From CAWIHA01 sp963835855 (lineage in GTDB: Bacteria > Acidobacteriota > Terriglobia > Bryobacterales > Bryobacteraceae), in the NCBI GenBank assembly GCA_963835855.1, contig CAWIHA010000040.1, positions 5,536 to 69,535 on the forward strand: a stretch of DNA of 64,000 bases, written 5' to 3'. Positions 9,182-18,056 of the stretch are shown here, piece after piece; positions within the stretch are counted from its first letter, which is position 1; every line of letters starts with the position of its first letter. A model generated the notes under the pieces. It saw nothing but the letters and a program-made list of their open reading frames with translations, was not told where the DNA came from and searched no databases. The translations under genes were made by a program, and so were the position numbers.

Positions 9182-9462
9182 TCGCGCTCCGGTCTCACAT
9201 TAACATCGTAAACTGGAAACGAGCGCCAGCAGGGCGCTGAAAAGATCGCGTGCGCCGCCGTTTGCTCTTCAGGAGATGATGTGTGACCATTTCTTGGTAT
9301 CGAAGATGTCCGGCCGTTTGCCGGAGGCGGCATGCCGCGCGGTTTGCGCTGCGCGGCTCGGCAAGGGTTGGGAACGAGGTGCGGCTTCCGCGCCACGGCC
9401 ACAAAGGAGTGGCCAGAAGAGTTCTTCAGCACCTTGCTAGACTCCCAAGGTAGTGGTCGGAA

Positions 9463-10068
9463 ATGGCCAACCATATCCTCAGCGGACGGCTCCTCCGGGT
9501 AGCGCTGATTGCCGTATTGGCGATCGCCGCGGGCGCGGTGCTGCGGATTGCCGTGCGCATCGAGCGGCAGTCCACGCGGGATGAGGCGCGGCCTGCCAAC
9601 GTCATCTTAATTCTGGGCGCGGCCGAGTACCGGGGCCGGCCATCTCCTGTTTTGAAGGCCCGTCTCGATCATGGCCTGGAGTTGTTCCAAGAGAAGAAGG
9701 CGCCGCGCATTCTGACAACGGGCGGCGCGGGCGGCGATCCGGTGTTCACCGAGGGCGAGGTTGGCCGCGATTACCTGGTCACCCGCGGCGTGCCCTCGGA
9801 GGCCATCATCATCGAGACCCAGGGCGGCACCACGATGCGCAGCACCGCCGCCGCCGGCGAGATTATGCGGAGGATGGGCCTGAAATCGTGCATCGTGGTC
9901 AGCGATGGCTACCATATCTTCCGCGCTAAGAAGATGCTCCAGGCCCAGGGGTTCCAGGTCTACGGATCGCCGCGCCCGGCGCCCCCGCGCAGCGACTTGC
10001 GCGAGTGGTGGTTGTATGTGCGGCAGTCGATCGGTTACCTGTTGTGGTCGATGGGCATCCGGATCTAG
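9463..10068 (+). CDS. DUF218/YdcF-family membrane protein
   Basis: The protein is 201 aa with an N-terminal membrane anchor (about residues 9-28) and a DUF218 domain. Typical motifs are 'ANVILILGAAEYRGRPSPVLKARLD', 'RILTTGGAGG' and 'VVSDGYHIFRAKKML'. YdcF/SanA-type proteins are linked to envelope integrity; the reaction is not defined. It is a single gene that converges on the GH20-like gene with 92 bp between the stops. Confidence 0.85.
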   Translation: MANHILSGRLLRVALIAVLAIAAGAVLRIAVRIERQSTRDEARPANVILILGAAEYRGRPSPVLKARLDHGLELFQEKKAPRILTTGGAGGDPVFTEGEVGRDYLVTRGVPSEAIIIETQGGTTMRSTAAAGEIMRRMGLKSCIVVSDGYHIFRAKKMLQAQGFQVYGSPRPAPPRSDLREWWLYVRQSIGYLLWSMGIRI

Positions 10069-10160
10069 CCCCGAGGCCGGGCCTGCCCAGCCCCGGCACG
10101 CGAGCCTCAAAGAGCGCGTGGTCAGGCGATCTTGGAAACAAAACAGCTCGCGGGGGGCGC

Positions 10161-11222
10161 CTACTGCGTTTTGCGTATTTCGGCAAAGAGCTGCCGGAAA
10201 CACTTCACAACGTCGGCCATGGGGCCCGGCTCGCCCTGGCCGTAGTAGGCGTCCAGAAAATTGCCGGCGGTCGTGCCCCAGGCCGTTTCCAGCACTCCGA
10301 GCATCCGCGGCGCAATTACCTCGTCCGGGTGCCCGCGAATGGACCGGATCAAATCCAACTGTGCGAGCGCGACCTCCGGCAGCCGCCACGGCGACGAGAT
10401 GACACGGAAGCCGGCAGCAGCGAAGTACGGCACCGTCGGAACCGGATTCTCGTAATGCCAGTCGCAGATCACGATGTCTTTCGGGATCTGTGCGAGCGCC
10501 GGGAACGTCTCGTTGAAGCTTCCTTCCCATGCGCCGGCGCCGGTGGTCACGCCATCGAGCAGCCGGTCGCCCCACATCCACATCGTGCGTTTCGATTTCG
10601 CAAGGTGGTCATGCACCGTCCGGACTTCCTGGGCAAACAGGTCGGCCTTGAGCTTGCCTTTGCAGCGCGGGCAGTCGTCGTCTCCGAGCACGCGTACTTC
10701 GTCCATGCCGGCGTGGAAGGTATCGGATTCTGTTACCTCTTCCAGTTCGTCGATCAGATCGAAGACAACGCCATGCACGGCGGGATGCAATGGGCAGTAG
10801 CTGCGGCAGTAAATGCCCTCGTTATTCGGGTACTTGCCAGGCGTCTCGTCAAACTCGGGATGCGAGCGCAGCAGGCCGTAGGTCGTCTTCTCCCACGACT
10901 GGTGCCCGAGCAGATCGATCTCCGGGATCAGCTTCACGCCGGCTTGGCGGCAAGCGGCCACGATCGCTTTCAGGTCGTCTTTCGACAAGGCATCGGGCTC
11001 GGCCACCTCGGGATGGCTCTTGAATTGATAATGGTAATCGATCTCGAGCACCAGGGTATTCACACCCTCCTTCGGCAGGGCCTCGCGGATGAACCGCAGC
11101 AAGAGAGGAACTTCGCCCGGCTTGGGAGCGAGCAGATGGAAACCGCGTACGGGGAGCTCGGCGGCGGCAAGCGGCACGAGCAATCCGCTCAACAGAGCTA
11201 ATCGCAAGAAATAAAGTGCCAT
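10161..11222 (-). CDS. Exported GH20-like beta-hexosaminidase-family protein
   Basis: The protein is 353 aa with a signal peptide ('RLALLSGLLVPLAAAE'). The TIM-barrel carries 'KLIPEIDLLGHQSW', matching the GH20 'PEIDxPGH' strand, and 'FHAGMDEVRV', where D174-E175 stand in the position of the GH20 catalytic Asp-Glu pair. This suggests substrate-assisted hydrolysis of N-acetylhexosamine-containing glycans in the periplasm. The protein is shorter than classical chitobiases and lacks their N-terminal domain. 'DDCPRCKGK' places a CxxC just after the catalytic pair. The gene is divergent from the TAT-exported sugar genes to its right. Confidence 0.75.
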   Translation of the reverse strand: MALYFLRLALLSGLLVPLAAAELPVRGFHLLAPKPGEVPLLLRFIREALPKEGVNTLVLEIDYHYQFKSHPEVAEPDALSKDDLKAIVAACRQAGVKLIPEIDLLGHQSWEKTTYGLLRSHPEFDETPGKYPNNEGIYCRSYCPLHPAVHGVVFDLIDELEEVTESDTFHAGMDEVRVLGDDDCPRCKGKLKADLFAQEVRTVHDHLAKSKRTMWMWGDRLLDGVTTGAGAWEGSFNETFPALAQIPKDIVICDWHYENPVPTVPYFAAAGFRVISSPWRLPEVALAQLDLIRSIRGHPDEVIAPRMLGVLETAWGTTAGNFLDAYYGQGEPGPMADVVKCFRQLFAEIRKTQ

Positions 11223-11457
11223 CGATGTTACGATATCACGGAAATGCGGAGCGCACGGGCTTCGCTCCGGTTCTATCGTTGTCCGACTGTTTGGCGGGGA
11301 GGCTAACGTGCGTGAACGCCGGGGATCGAGGAGTCGCGTTCATCGCAGTTGGTTTACGAAGGTTCCAAGAGCATTCATCCCTGCGAGCCCGGGAAATGAT
11401 TGCAGTTGATGGCTCCCGTGCTGCAACTTGCTCCGAAAAAGAGGTAAAGTGTTCGCC

Positions 11458-12369
11458 ATGGTCACATGTGACCGCCGGACGTTTATCCGCCTCTCCACGG
11501 CCGCAGCGGCCGCGATGGGGCTGCGTTCTGGCGCCAGCACTCCCATAGCAAAAGGAAAAGGAATGCGCCTTGGACTCATCATCAAAGTGAACAACGACCC
11601 CGACGCGCCGCTGAAACAGGTGCGGGACTTCGGATTCTCCAACTGCCAGCTATTAATGCAATCGTTCGATCCCGCAATGGCCGGCCCGCTCCGCGGCGCG
11701 CTCGACCGCTACTCGCTCGAAGCGACGGCGCTTGCGGTCATCGGCGCGGGTCCGGAGGTCTACGATTTCTACCAGGGACCGCTGACGATAGGCCTCGTGC
11801 CGCGCGAACACCGGCAGGCGCGAATCGCGCACATCAAGAAGGCCTCGGATTTCGCCCGGAAGGCCGGCATCGGCGCCCTTCAGACGCACTGCGGTTTCAT
11901 TCCCGAAGACCCGAACGATCCGAATTACAAGGAGGTTGTCGAAGCCATCCGCGAAGTGGCCATTTACTGCAAGCAGAACGGCCAGAGGTTCTGGTGCGAG
12001 ACCGGGCAGGAGACGCCGATCACGCTGGTGCGTACGATCCGGGACGCCGGCACCGATAACATCGGCGTGAACTTCGACACCGCGAACCTCATCCTCTATG
12101 GCAAGGCGAATCCGGTGGACGCGCTCGACACGCTCGGGCCTTACGTGGAAGGCGTGCACGCGAAGGACGGGCTCTATCCAACTGATCCGAAACAACTCGG
12201 CCGTGAGGTGCCGATCGGCCACGGCAAGGTGGATTTCCCGAAGCTGATCGCCCGGCTCAAGGAGGTTGGCTATGACGGGCCGCTCACTATCGAACGTGAG
12301 ACTTCGGGCCCGCAGCAGGCACAGGATATCAGAGCGGCGAAGGTGTATCTGGAGAAGTTGCTCGGTTGA
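11458..12369 (+). CDS. TAT-exported sugar phosphate isomerase/epimerase (xylose isomerase-like TIM barrel)
   Basis: The protein is about 303 aa. A twin-arginine signal ('CDRRTFIRLSTAAAAA') precedes an AP-endonuclease-2/xylose-isomerase-like barrel ('GIGALQTHCGFIPED', 'NIGVNFDTANLILYG', 'VEGVHAKDG', 'GHGKVDFPKLI'). The ATG at 11458 is 13 bases after GAGG. A GTG at 11449, four bases after the same GAGG, is an alternative that adds three residues. The stop codon lies in the ribosome binding site of the next gene, so the two form an operon. The enzyme probably acts on an oligosaccharide or cyclitol together with the oxidoreductase; the substrate is unknown. Confidence 0.82.
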   Translation: MVTCDRRTFIRLSTAAAAAMGLRSGASTPIAKGKGMRLGLIIKVNNDPDAPLKQVRDFGFSNCQLLMQSFDPAMAGPLRGALDRYSLEATALAVIGAGPEVYDFYQGPLTIGLVPREHRQARIAHIKKASDFARKAGIGALQTHCGFIPEDPNDPNYKEVVEAIREVAIYCKQNGQRFWCETGQETPITLVRTIRDAGTDNIGVNFDTANLILYGKANPVDALDTLGPYVEGVHAKDGLYPTDPKQLGREVPIGHGKVDFPKLIARLKEVGYDGPLTIERETSGPQQAQDIRAAKVYLEKLLG

Positions 12370-12380
12370 GGAACGGCTTC

Positions 12381-13634
12381 ATGAATGATCAGGAACCGAA
12401 AAATCCGGGGCGGCGCAAGTTCCTGGAAGCCGCCGGGGCCGCGGCGGGATTGATGATCGTGAAGCCGCAGTCGGTTCGCGGGACACAGGCGAACTCGGCC
12501 GTTCGCGTCGGATTGCTCGGATGCGGGGTGCGTGGCACAGAGGTTGCCACGGGCATGATCCGGAACGCCGGCGCGCGCATCACGGCGCTGGCCGACATTT
12601 TCCAGGACCAACTCGATAAGGCCAAGGCGGCCTTCAACCAGCTTGCGGCTTCCCAAGGCGCTCCGCCGGCCGATGCCGCCCAGCTCTTCCTCGGGCCGGC
12701 GGCCTACGAGCAGATTGCGAATTCCAATGCGGTGGATGCCGTGATCATTGCGACGCCGGGATATTTCCATCCCGATCACCTGGCTGCCGTGGCCGCCGCC
12801 GGCAGGCACATTTATCTGGAGAAGCCGGTGGCAGTGGACGTCGCCGGGTCGAAGCGCGTCATCGAGATCGGCGAGAGGGCCAAGGGCAGGCTGAGCCTCG
12901 AAGTCGGATGCCAACTCCGGATGTCGCCGCCCTATGCCGCTCTCGTCGAGCGCATTCATAACGGGGCGCTGGGAGAGATCGTCTTCGGCGAAGCGCATTA
13001 CTACAACCCCTATCAGCCGCTTCCCGAGTTTCCCAACGCCTCGCCGGCCGAGCGCCGGCTGCGCCGCTGGGGCAACGATCGGGTGCTTTCGGGCGATATC
13101 ATTCTCGAACAACATATCCATGTCCTCGATATCTGCAACTGGGCGCTCCAAGGGCACCCGGTGAAGGCCGTTGGCATTGGCAGCCGCAAGGGCCGCCCCG
13201 CGGGGGAAACCGTGTCTTCGCATTTCTCGCTCACATTTTTCTATCCCGACGGCGTCCACCTGAACTTCGGCTCGACGCAGTTCGGCAAGGGGGCGTTCGA
13301 GGCCAACGAACGCTTCTACGGGACGCGCGGCAGCTCGCAGTCGCCGTACTGGGGAGCGGTTGCGATTTACGGCGAAGAGCAGTGGGAGTGGGGCGGCAGC
13401 CAGAGATCCCACCTGGACAACATCGCCGAGGCCGATCCCGAGAAGCAGAAGTCCTTCATCGAGAGCATCACCAGCGGCCGGTTCCACAACCAGGCCGCCG
13501 ATGGCGCCGAATCAACATTGACCGGGATTCTGGGGCGCACAGCGGCCTACACGGGCCGCGCCATCACCTGGGACGAGCTGCTCCACTCAAACGAGCAGTG
13601 GGACGCGGGCCTCGATCTGAATAAGCTGAGCTGA
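12381..13634 (+). CDS. TAT-exported Gfo/Idh/MocA-family oxidoreductase
   Basis: The ATG at 12381, with GAGG nine bases upstream, gives 417 aa. A twin-arginine signal ('GRRKFLEAAGAAAG') is followed by a Rossmann domain with the dinucleotide motif 'VGLLGCGVRG' and the family 'YLEKPVAVD' motif. The C-terminal alpha/beta substrate domain contains 'RWGNDRVLSGDIILEQHIHVLDICNW', typical of exported acidobacterial and planctomycete members. The protein is predicted to carry a tightly bound nucleotide and oxidise or epimerise a sugar in the periplasm. It is coupled to the upstream isomerase gene. Confidence 0.87.
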   Translation: MNDQEPKNPGRRKFLEAAGAAAGLMIVKPQSVRGTQANSAVRVGLLGCGVRGTEVATGMIRNAGARITALADIFQDQLDKAKAAFNQLAASQGAPPADAAQLFLGPAAYEQIANSNAVDAVIIATPGYFHPDHLAAVAAAGRHIYLEKPVAVDVAGSKRVIEIGERAKGRLSLEVGCQLRMSPPYAALVERIHNGALGEIVFGEAHYYNPYQPLPEFPNASPAERRLRRWGNDRVLSGDIILEQHIHVLDICNWALQGHPVKAVGIGSRKGRPAGETVSSHFSLTFFYPDGVHLNFGSTQFGKGAFEANERFYGTRGSSQSPYWGAVAIYGEEQWEWGGSQRSHLDNIAEADPEKQKSFIESITSGRFHNQAADGAESTLTGILGRTAAYTGRAITWDELLHSNEQWDAGLDLNKLS

Positions 13635-13749
13635 CCCAGGTCCTTCTCCGGTTGCATCCACCACGTGGCCGTCTCACCCCCTTCAAGGGAACACGACCCG
13701 CTCGAGCCCGACGTAAGGGGGCCGGTCCGGTGACCGCTGCAACAGGCTG

Positions 13750-16326
13750 CTAGAAGGTGTATCCCATCGACACCTGATAAGTGCGCGGCGGGACGAAGTG
13801 CGTGCCGCTGAAGGTGGACAAGAAGTTGTAGAGCGCCACCGTGTTCATCAAGTTCTCAATCGTAAACCTCAGGGTGACGCGGCCACCCGCTTCCTTGTGG
13901 AAGAGGTTGTCGGTGCCGATTCCGACGTTGAAGAGGTTGCGCGCTTTGACCCGGTCTGGATTGTGGTCATCGTTTTCCGTGCCGGTCTGAGGCAACGTCA
14001 GCAGCGTCGATTTGCCGATGCCGGTGCAGGTCGTGATGGGATTCTGGAGCGTCGCAGGCACGCCGTTGCAGGAAAAGCCGATGTCCACCTGCTGAGCGGG
14101 CGTGAGCAGGGTGGCCGCGGCGACGTCAGGCACGCCGCTGACGACCAGGCCGCTGTCGTAACGCCACGTGAAATCGATCCATTCGGCGTTCCGCGGTCTC
14201 TGGTATCGCAGCACTACGGTCTGTTGGTAGGCCTGATCGTGATCGATGCGAAACACATCGCTTGGGAAGCCGCCCAATGGAATGAGACCGCCGACTTCCG
14301 GCGGGAAATACCGCGCCCGCGTGTGGCCGAATGTCATGTAAGCCTGAAACCCGTGGATGTTGATTGTGCTGACACGGCCCGTCACGCCGTCCAGTTTCGA
14401 TTTGTTCCAGGCAACCGGGAAAGTGATCGGTGTGTTGAACAGCACACTGAAGTCATAGGCGTTTTGCGTGTACTTCCAGAAATAGTCGGCGTCGATGATG
14501 ATCCAGCGCCCGAGCCCCTGTCCGAACCCCACGTTGAACTGATTTCGCTGGCCGGGTTTGATTGGCGTCGATACCGATCCGAAGACATTTTCAGCCAAGC
14601 CACCGCCGCCCGTGCCGCTCGAGAGGATGAGGTTCTCATTGAACGGCGTCTCAAACGTCCGTGCATAGGCGGCGCGCAGCACGGTGTTTGAGGATGGAAT
14701 GAGGTACGCGACCCCGAGCCGCGGCTGAAGGCCGTTCGCCGAGCTCAAACCGTTGTACTGGTCGTCACGCAAGCCCGCGTCGATGGTGAAGTTGCCGAGC
14801 TTGATCGAGTCGGTGGCGTAGAAGGCGTACTGGTTTATGTTGTGGGCCCCGTGAAACCTGAAGAGCGAGCCGCCACGCGTCAGATCATAGGGCACGATTC
14901 CGGGCTGCAGGTTCGGATTTGCCATGTAAGTCGCGTTGATGTTTGAACACTGAGCGGGATCGGTAACGCCTGGAAGCAGCAGAGCGTTCCCGTTCGCGTC
15001 GAGGCACACGGGATTGTAGGCCGGATCGGTCACGCCGAATTGAAAGTTCTCGAGCAATCGGGTCTGCTGGATCTGCGTGCCGAACTTGAGATCGTGCCTG
15101 CCCCGCGCGTATGAGATGTCGGCCTTCACCCCGTAGTTCGTCAGGAACCGGTTCTGAGAGGCCGTGACCGGCGTGTCTGCAAATGGATCGCTGCTCGCAT
15201 AGTAGTTGACCTCGTCCCGGCGGGCGTAAGGGTTCACCGTCAGCAGCGCGTGGGCGTTGAACGTGTGCTGGTAAGCCGGCGCGATGTTCCAGGTCAATAC
15301 GCGCTGCTTCTGGTCCTGAGACAACTGGTCGAAGCTGTTCGGGACCTGGAACCAGTTGCGCGCCGTAAAGAGATCCAAGTGGAAAACGTCCTTGGCAGCC
15401 GGCTGCCAATCGAACCGGTCGAAAATGCTCTCGTTGTTGCCGCGATCGTGGATGGGCAGGAATTCGGGGGTATCGAGAAAATGGCCCGATCTCGTGCCAT
15501 TGACGACAATAAAGTTTCCAAACTTCGTCCCTCCGAGGCCGAGCGAGGCGCTGCCGCCCTCCGTTCCAAACGATCCCCACTCGGAGCTGACGCTGCCGAA
15601 CGTCTTCGCGGCCCCAAGGGCAGATCGCGTGGTCGCGTTCACGACGAGACTGGATTTGTCGCCATACTGCGCGTCCGGCGATCCGGTGATCAACTCCATT
15701 GATTGAAGCGCATCCGCCGGGATCTGCGTTGAAAACACTTTGCTCTGCTGATCGCTGATGGGTTGCCCGTCGATTACAAAAGTCGTCTGCGCATGATCGC
15801 CCAGGGGGTGAAAAAAGCCATTCGCGTCGGCGGCTACGCCTCCCGTGCTATAGGTGACCGCCTGGCTCAGTTGCCCTCCCGGATCGAACGTTGGCAGCTT
15901 CAGGAAGCTGCTCCGGTCTACGTCCTGATGCGCGGCGGGATCGGTCTCCACCATAGCTCCGGCGGCCTCCACGTTCACGGTGGTGGTCATCTCGGCCAGC
16001 TTCAGCGAAATGTCTACGACGATCGGGAGGGCGCTGCGAACGTCCACCGCTTGAGCTGCGACTGCAAAGCCCGGGGCGCTGACGCGTAATCGATACGGGT
16101 TTTGGGGAATGTTATTGAGCCGGAACGAGCCGGCGCTGTCCGTGACCGTCGACTGCGCATAACCAGTGACCGGATTACGTAAAGCAACCGTCGCTCCGGA
16201 AACGGCGGCTCCCGACTGATCGGTGACGGCGCCCGTGACGGTGCCGCTGTTGATCGATTGTGGCCACAATGGGCCGGTTGCGAGAAGAGCCAGCCAGAGC
16301 AGGCTATGAAAGCGCTTGAAGCACAT
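13750..16326 (-). CDS. TonB-dependent receptor with carboxypeptidase-regulatory-like domain (Oar-type)
   Basis: The protein is 858 aa with a signal peptide ('LLWLALLATGPLWPQS'). Residues about 27-110 are a carboxypeptidase-regulatory-like beta-sandwich ('GTVTGAVTDQSGAAVSGATVAL'). A plug domain follows ('TFVIDGQPISDQQS'), then a 22-strand-type barrel ending in 'YQVSMGYTF' with a C-terminal aromatic. The start is supported by a strong GAAAGGAGAT site. Such receptors import large or scarce substrates across the outer membrane using TonB. The ligand is unknown, but the small His/Cys-rich exported protein just upstream hints at a metal link. Confidence 0.9.
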   Translation of the reverse strand: MCFKRFHSLLWLALLATGPLWPQSINSGTVTGAVTDQSGAAVSGATVALRNPVTGYAQSTVTDSAGSFRLNNIPQNPYRLRVSAPGFAVAAQAVDVRSALPIVVDISLKLAEMTTTVNVEAAGAMVETDPAAHQDVDRSSFLKLPTFDPGGQLSQAVTYSTGGVAADANGFFHPLGDHAQTTFVIDGQPISDQQSKVFSTQIPADALQSMELITGSPDAQYGDKSSLVVNATTRSALGAAKTFGSVSSEWGSFGTEGGSASLGLGGTKFGNFIVVNGTRSGHFLDTPEFLPIHDRGNNESIFDRFDWQPAAKDVFHLDLFTARNWFQVPNSFDQLSQDQKQRVLTWNIAPAYQHTFNAHALLTVNPYARRDEVNYYASSDPFADTPVTASQNRFLTNYGVKADISYARGRHDLKFGTQIQQTRLLENFQFGVTDPAYNPVCLDANGNALLLPGVTDPAQCSNINATYMANPNLQPGIVPYDLTRGGSLFRFHGAHNINQYAFYATDSIKLGNFTIDAGLRDDQYNGLSSANGLQPRLGVAYLIPSSNTVLRAAYARTFETPFNENLILSSGTGGGGLAENVFGSVSTPIKPGQRNQFNVGFGQGLGRWIIIDADYFWKYTQNAYDFSVLFNTPITFPVAWNKSKLDGVTGRVSTINIHGFQAYMTFGHTRARYFPPEVGGLIPLGGFPSDVFRIDHDQAYQQTVVLRYQRPRNAEWIDFTWRYDSGLVVSGVPDVAAATLLTPAQQVDIGFSCNGVPATLQNPITTCTGIGKSTLLTLPQTGTENDDHNPDRVKARNLFNVGIGTDNLFHKEAGGRVTLRFTIENLMNTVALYNFLSTFSGTHFVPPRTYQVSMGYTF

Positions 16327-16446
16327 AAGTCTTATCTCCTTTCAAGACGATTTAGATGGGCCAACAGCACAACCCAGAGCCAGACAGCCAGGAGTGGAAA
16401 CAGCAACTGCCGGCTCACGAGTTATGCAGATCGGAAGGAGGAAAGA

Positions 16447-16767
16447 CTAAGCGGGAGGACCGCGGGAAAGATTAAAGGCCGGCGAATATTCACTTGGGGC
16501 GCCGGTTTCCTTGGGAGCACACCGCCACTCCGCAATAGCGGGTGGCGTGAGCCCAATACTGGCAATCGCTTGAAGAACCGGCACATGGCCCGCGTGGCAG
16601 ATGGGGCAACAATGGGTACGAGCTCCGTGCTCGTGGAGAGGTTCTACAATGGCGGACGCTGTTTGAAGGCCGACAAAACAAAGCAGGGACAGCGCCACCA
16701 GCACCGCGCGGAAAAGCGGCGGACCGTGGGCAATTGACAACTTGCGAGCTTGGCCACCTCTCCCCAT
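16447..16767 (-). CDS. Small exported His/Cys-rich protein (DUF2946-like)
   Basis: The protein is 106 aa with an N-terminal hydrophobic signal or anchor ('AVLVALSLLCFVGLQTASA'). A compact metal-ligand-like patch 'LHEHGARTHCCPICHAGH' contains five His and three Cys residues. The length, hydrophobic N-terminus and HxH...CxxCH pattern resemble DUF2946 proteins, which often sit next to TonB-dependent receptors for metals. It lies 120 bp upstream of the receptor on the same strand, so an operon is likely. Metal binding is inference. The start is uncertain because only a GGAAG at 12 bases' distance is visible. Confidence 0.55.
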   Translation of the reverse strand: MGRGGQARKLSIAHGPPLFRAVLVALSLLCFVGLQTASAIVEPLHEHGARTHCCPICHAGHVPVLQAIASIGLTPPAIAEWRCAPKETGAPSEYSPAFNLSRGPPA

Positions 16768-16821
16768 CTGGAACTATTCTTCCATATATGATGTTCACAC
16801 AGCCGGCGAGGTTGCGCAGAA

Positions 16822-16942
16822 TCTTCCAATGCAAGATGATCCTGAAGGGCGGGGCTGTTTCCAATAGAAGGGATTCTGAAAGCCGGTGAGACGCGCGATG
16901 CTGCGGGGGAATGCAGATTGAGATGCGCCAAGCCGAGGCGCC
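16822..16942 (-). repeat. Dispersed 121-bp repeat, copy A
   Basis: This 121-bp segment is nearly identical, in inverted orientation, to 25195-25318. By eye there are four substitutions and one 3-bp indel. It lies between the small exported protein gene and the left tRNA-Gln gene and contains no gene of its own. No terminal inverted repeats or transposase are visible. Confidence 0.85.
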
Positions 16943-17034
16943 CAGTATCGAGCAGGCCGGCGCGTTTCTCCGGGCCAGCCCGGGCTGAAACGCGCAATCT
17001 GCTGAAACAGCAAGGGTGTTTTTTGACAAAAGGC

Positions 17035-17108
17035 TGGCTCCCCGGCATGGATTCGAACCACGATTCACGGCTCCAAAGGCCGCTGTCCTACCACTAGACG
17101 ACCGGGGA
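17035..17108 (-). tRNA. tRNA-Gln (anticodon UUG), copy 1
   Basis: A full cloverleaf can be folded: acceptor stem TCCCCGG/CCGGGGA, D arm GTCT/GGAC, anticodon loop CTTTGGA with anticodon TTG, T arm CGTGG with loop TTCGAAT, and an encoded CCA end. The 74 bases are identical to the copy at 23945-24018. About 30 bp of upstream sequence (to 17138) is also nearly identical between the copies, so the duplication included the promoter-proximal region. Confidence 0.97.
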
Positions 17109-17163
17109 ACGCGGGCGGAAAACTTGCTCCTCTGGTAGTGTAGCAGCGCGCGCGGGCGCGGGG

Positions 17164-17610
17164 CTACCACTCGGAATACGGCGTGCCGTCGAGCGGGCTC
17201 ACCTTGTCGGAGCCGCTGCGCACGTCGAAAATACCGGGCTCGGTCTGGTCGACGCTGGTGACCGCGTCCTCCATGATGATTTTCCAGGAGTTGTCCGAGC
17301 CGGTGATCGGGTCCAGGGGCACCTGCCTCAGATAGCCCTCCGAGACGAGGTCCTGGAGCGACTGCGGCGCCTTCTGCTTGTCGTAGGTGTACTCGTCGAT
17401 CACGGTGCGAATCGTGAAAAGGTTGTTGCGAAGCAGGCTTTCCTTCGCCCGTAGGATCGACTTCTGATACATCGGCACCGCGATGGATATCAGGATCGAG
17501 ATGATCGTCATCACGATCATGATCTCGATCAGCGTGAATCCGGAGCGGAAGCGCCGGGCCGGCGCGCCACGCCAGCGGCCCCCCTCACCACTCGGAATAG
17601 GGCGTTCCAT
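17164..17610 (-). CDS. gspG: Type II secretion/type IV pilus pseudopilin, GspG-like
   Basis: The ATG at 17610 lies inside the end of the upstream pseudopilin gene (26-base overlap) and gives 148 aa. The prepilin peptidase site 'RSG|FTLIEIMIVMTIISILISIAVP' has Glu at +5 and is followed by the hydrophobic alpha-1 helix. The globular part ('YTYDKQKAPQSLQDLVSEGYLR') and the C-terminus ('LDGTPYSEW') fit GspG major pseudopilins. It is the third gene of a secretin-pseudopilin-pseudopilin operon; the ATPase and inner-membrane genes must lie elsewhere. Confidence 0.88.
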   Translation of the reverse strand: MERPIPSGEGGRWRGAPARRFRSGFTLIEIMIVMTIISILISIAVPMYQKSILRAKESLLRNNLFTIRTVIDEYTYDKQKAPQSLQDLVSEGYLRQVPLDPITGSDNSWKIIMEDAVTSVDQTEPGIFDVRSGSDKVSPLDGTPYSEW

Positions 17611-18049
17611 CGCGCGCTTTCTCCGTGCTCTTCGTATACACATCGAAGACATTTTGGCCGCCCCAACTGTTCGAGTCCGGATCGTCGCGGCTGCTGCGCA
17701 GGCCCCAATCGGTCGAGTTCGTCATCGGGTCCTTGGGAATACGCCGCAGGAATTTGATCTTCTTGTCCGGGCTGCCCGCCAGCTTCACGCCATCGACGAG
17801 CTGCTGCAAGCTCTCCGGATAGTTCTCGCTGTCGAGCTTGCCGGGCGGGATATACTTCATGTCGGCTGCGTCTTTATATTTGTCAATCGCGGCGCGGATC
17901 TCGCGCAGCGTCCAGCGCAGCTCCTTTTCCCTCTCGCGCCGGACGTTCGAGCGTGCCAGCGGAACCGCCATCGCCGTCAGCAGCGCCATGATTGTGAAGG
18001 CGACGATCAGCTCGATCAACGTGAGCCCGCGTTGGTTCCTGCGCTTCAT
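17585..18049 (-). CDS. Second GspG-like pseudopilin
   Basis: The protein is 154 aa with a very short leader 'MKRRNQRG|LTLIELIVAFTIM', a type III prepilin signal with Glu at +5. The soluble domain ('AIDKYKDAADMKYIPP', 'ESLQQLVDGV', 'RRIPKDPMTN') and the C-terminal 'RDGTPYSEW' match the neighbouring gspG, so the two are paralogues. The gene starts seven bases after the secretin stop. Two GspG-like proteins next to a secretin recur in acidobacterial secretion or pilus loci; which is the major subunit is not clear. Confidence 0.85.
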   Translation of the reverse strand: MKRRNQRGLTLIELIVAFTIMALLTAMAVPLARSNVRREREKELRWTLREIRAAIDKYKDAADMKYIPPGKLDSENYPESLQQLVDGVKLAGSPDKKIKFLRRIPKDPMTNSTDWGLRSSRDDPDSNSWGGQNVFDVYTKSTEKARDGTPYSEW

Positions 18050-18056
18050 ACGGCAC

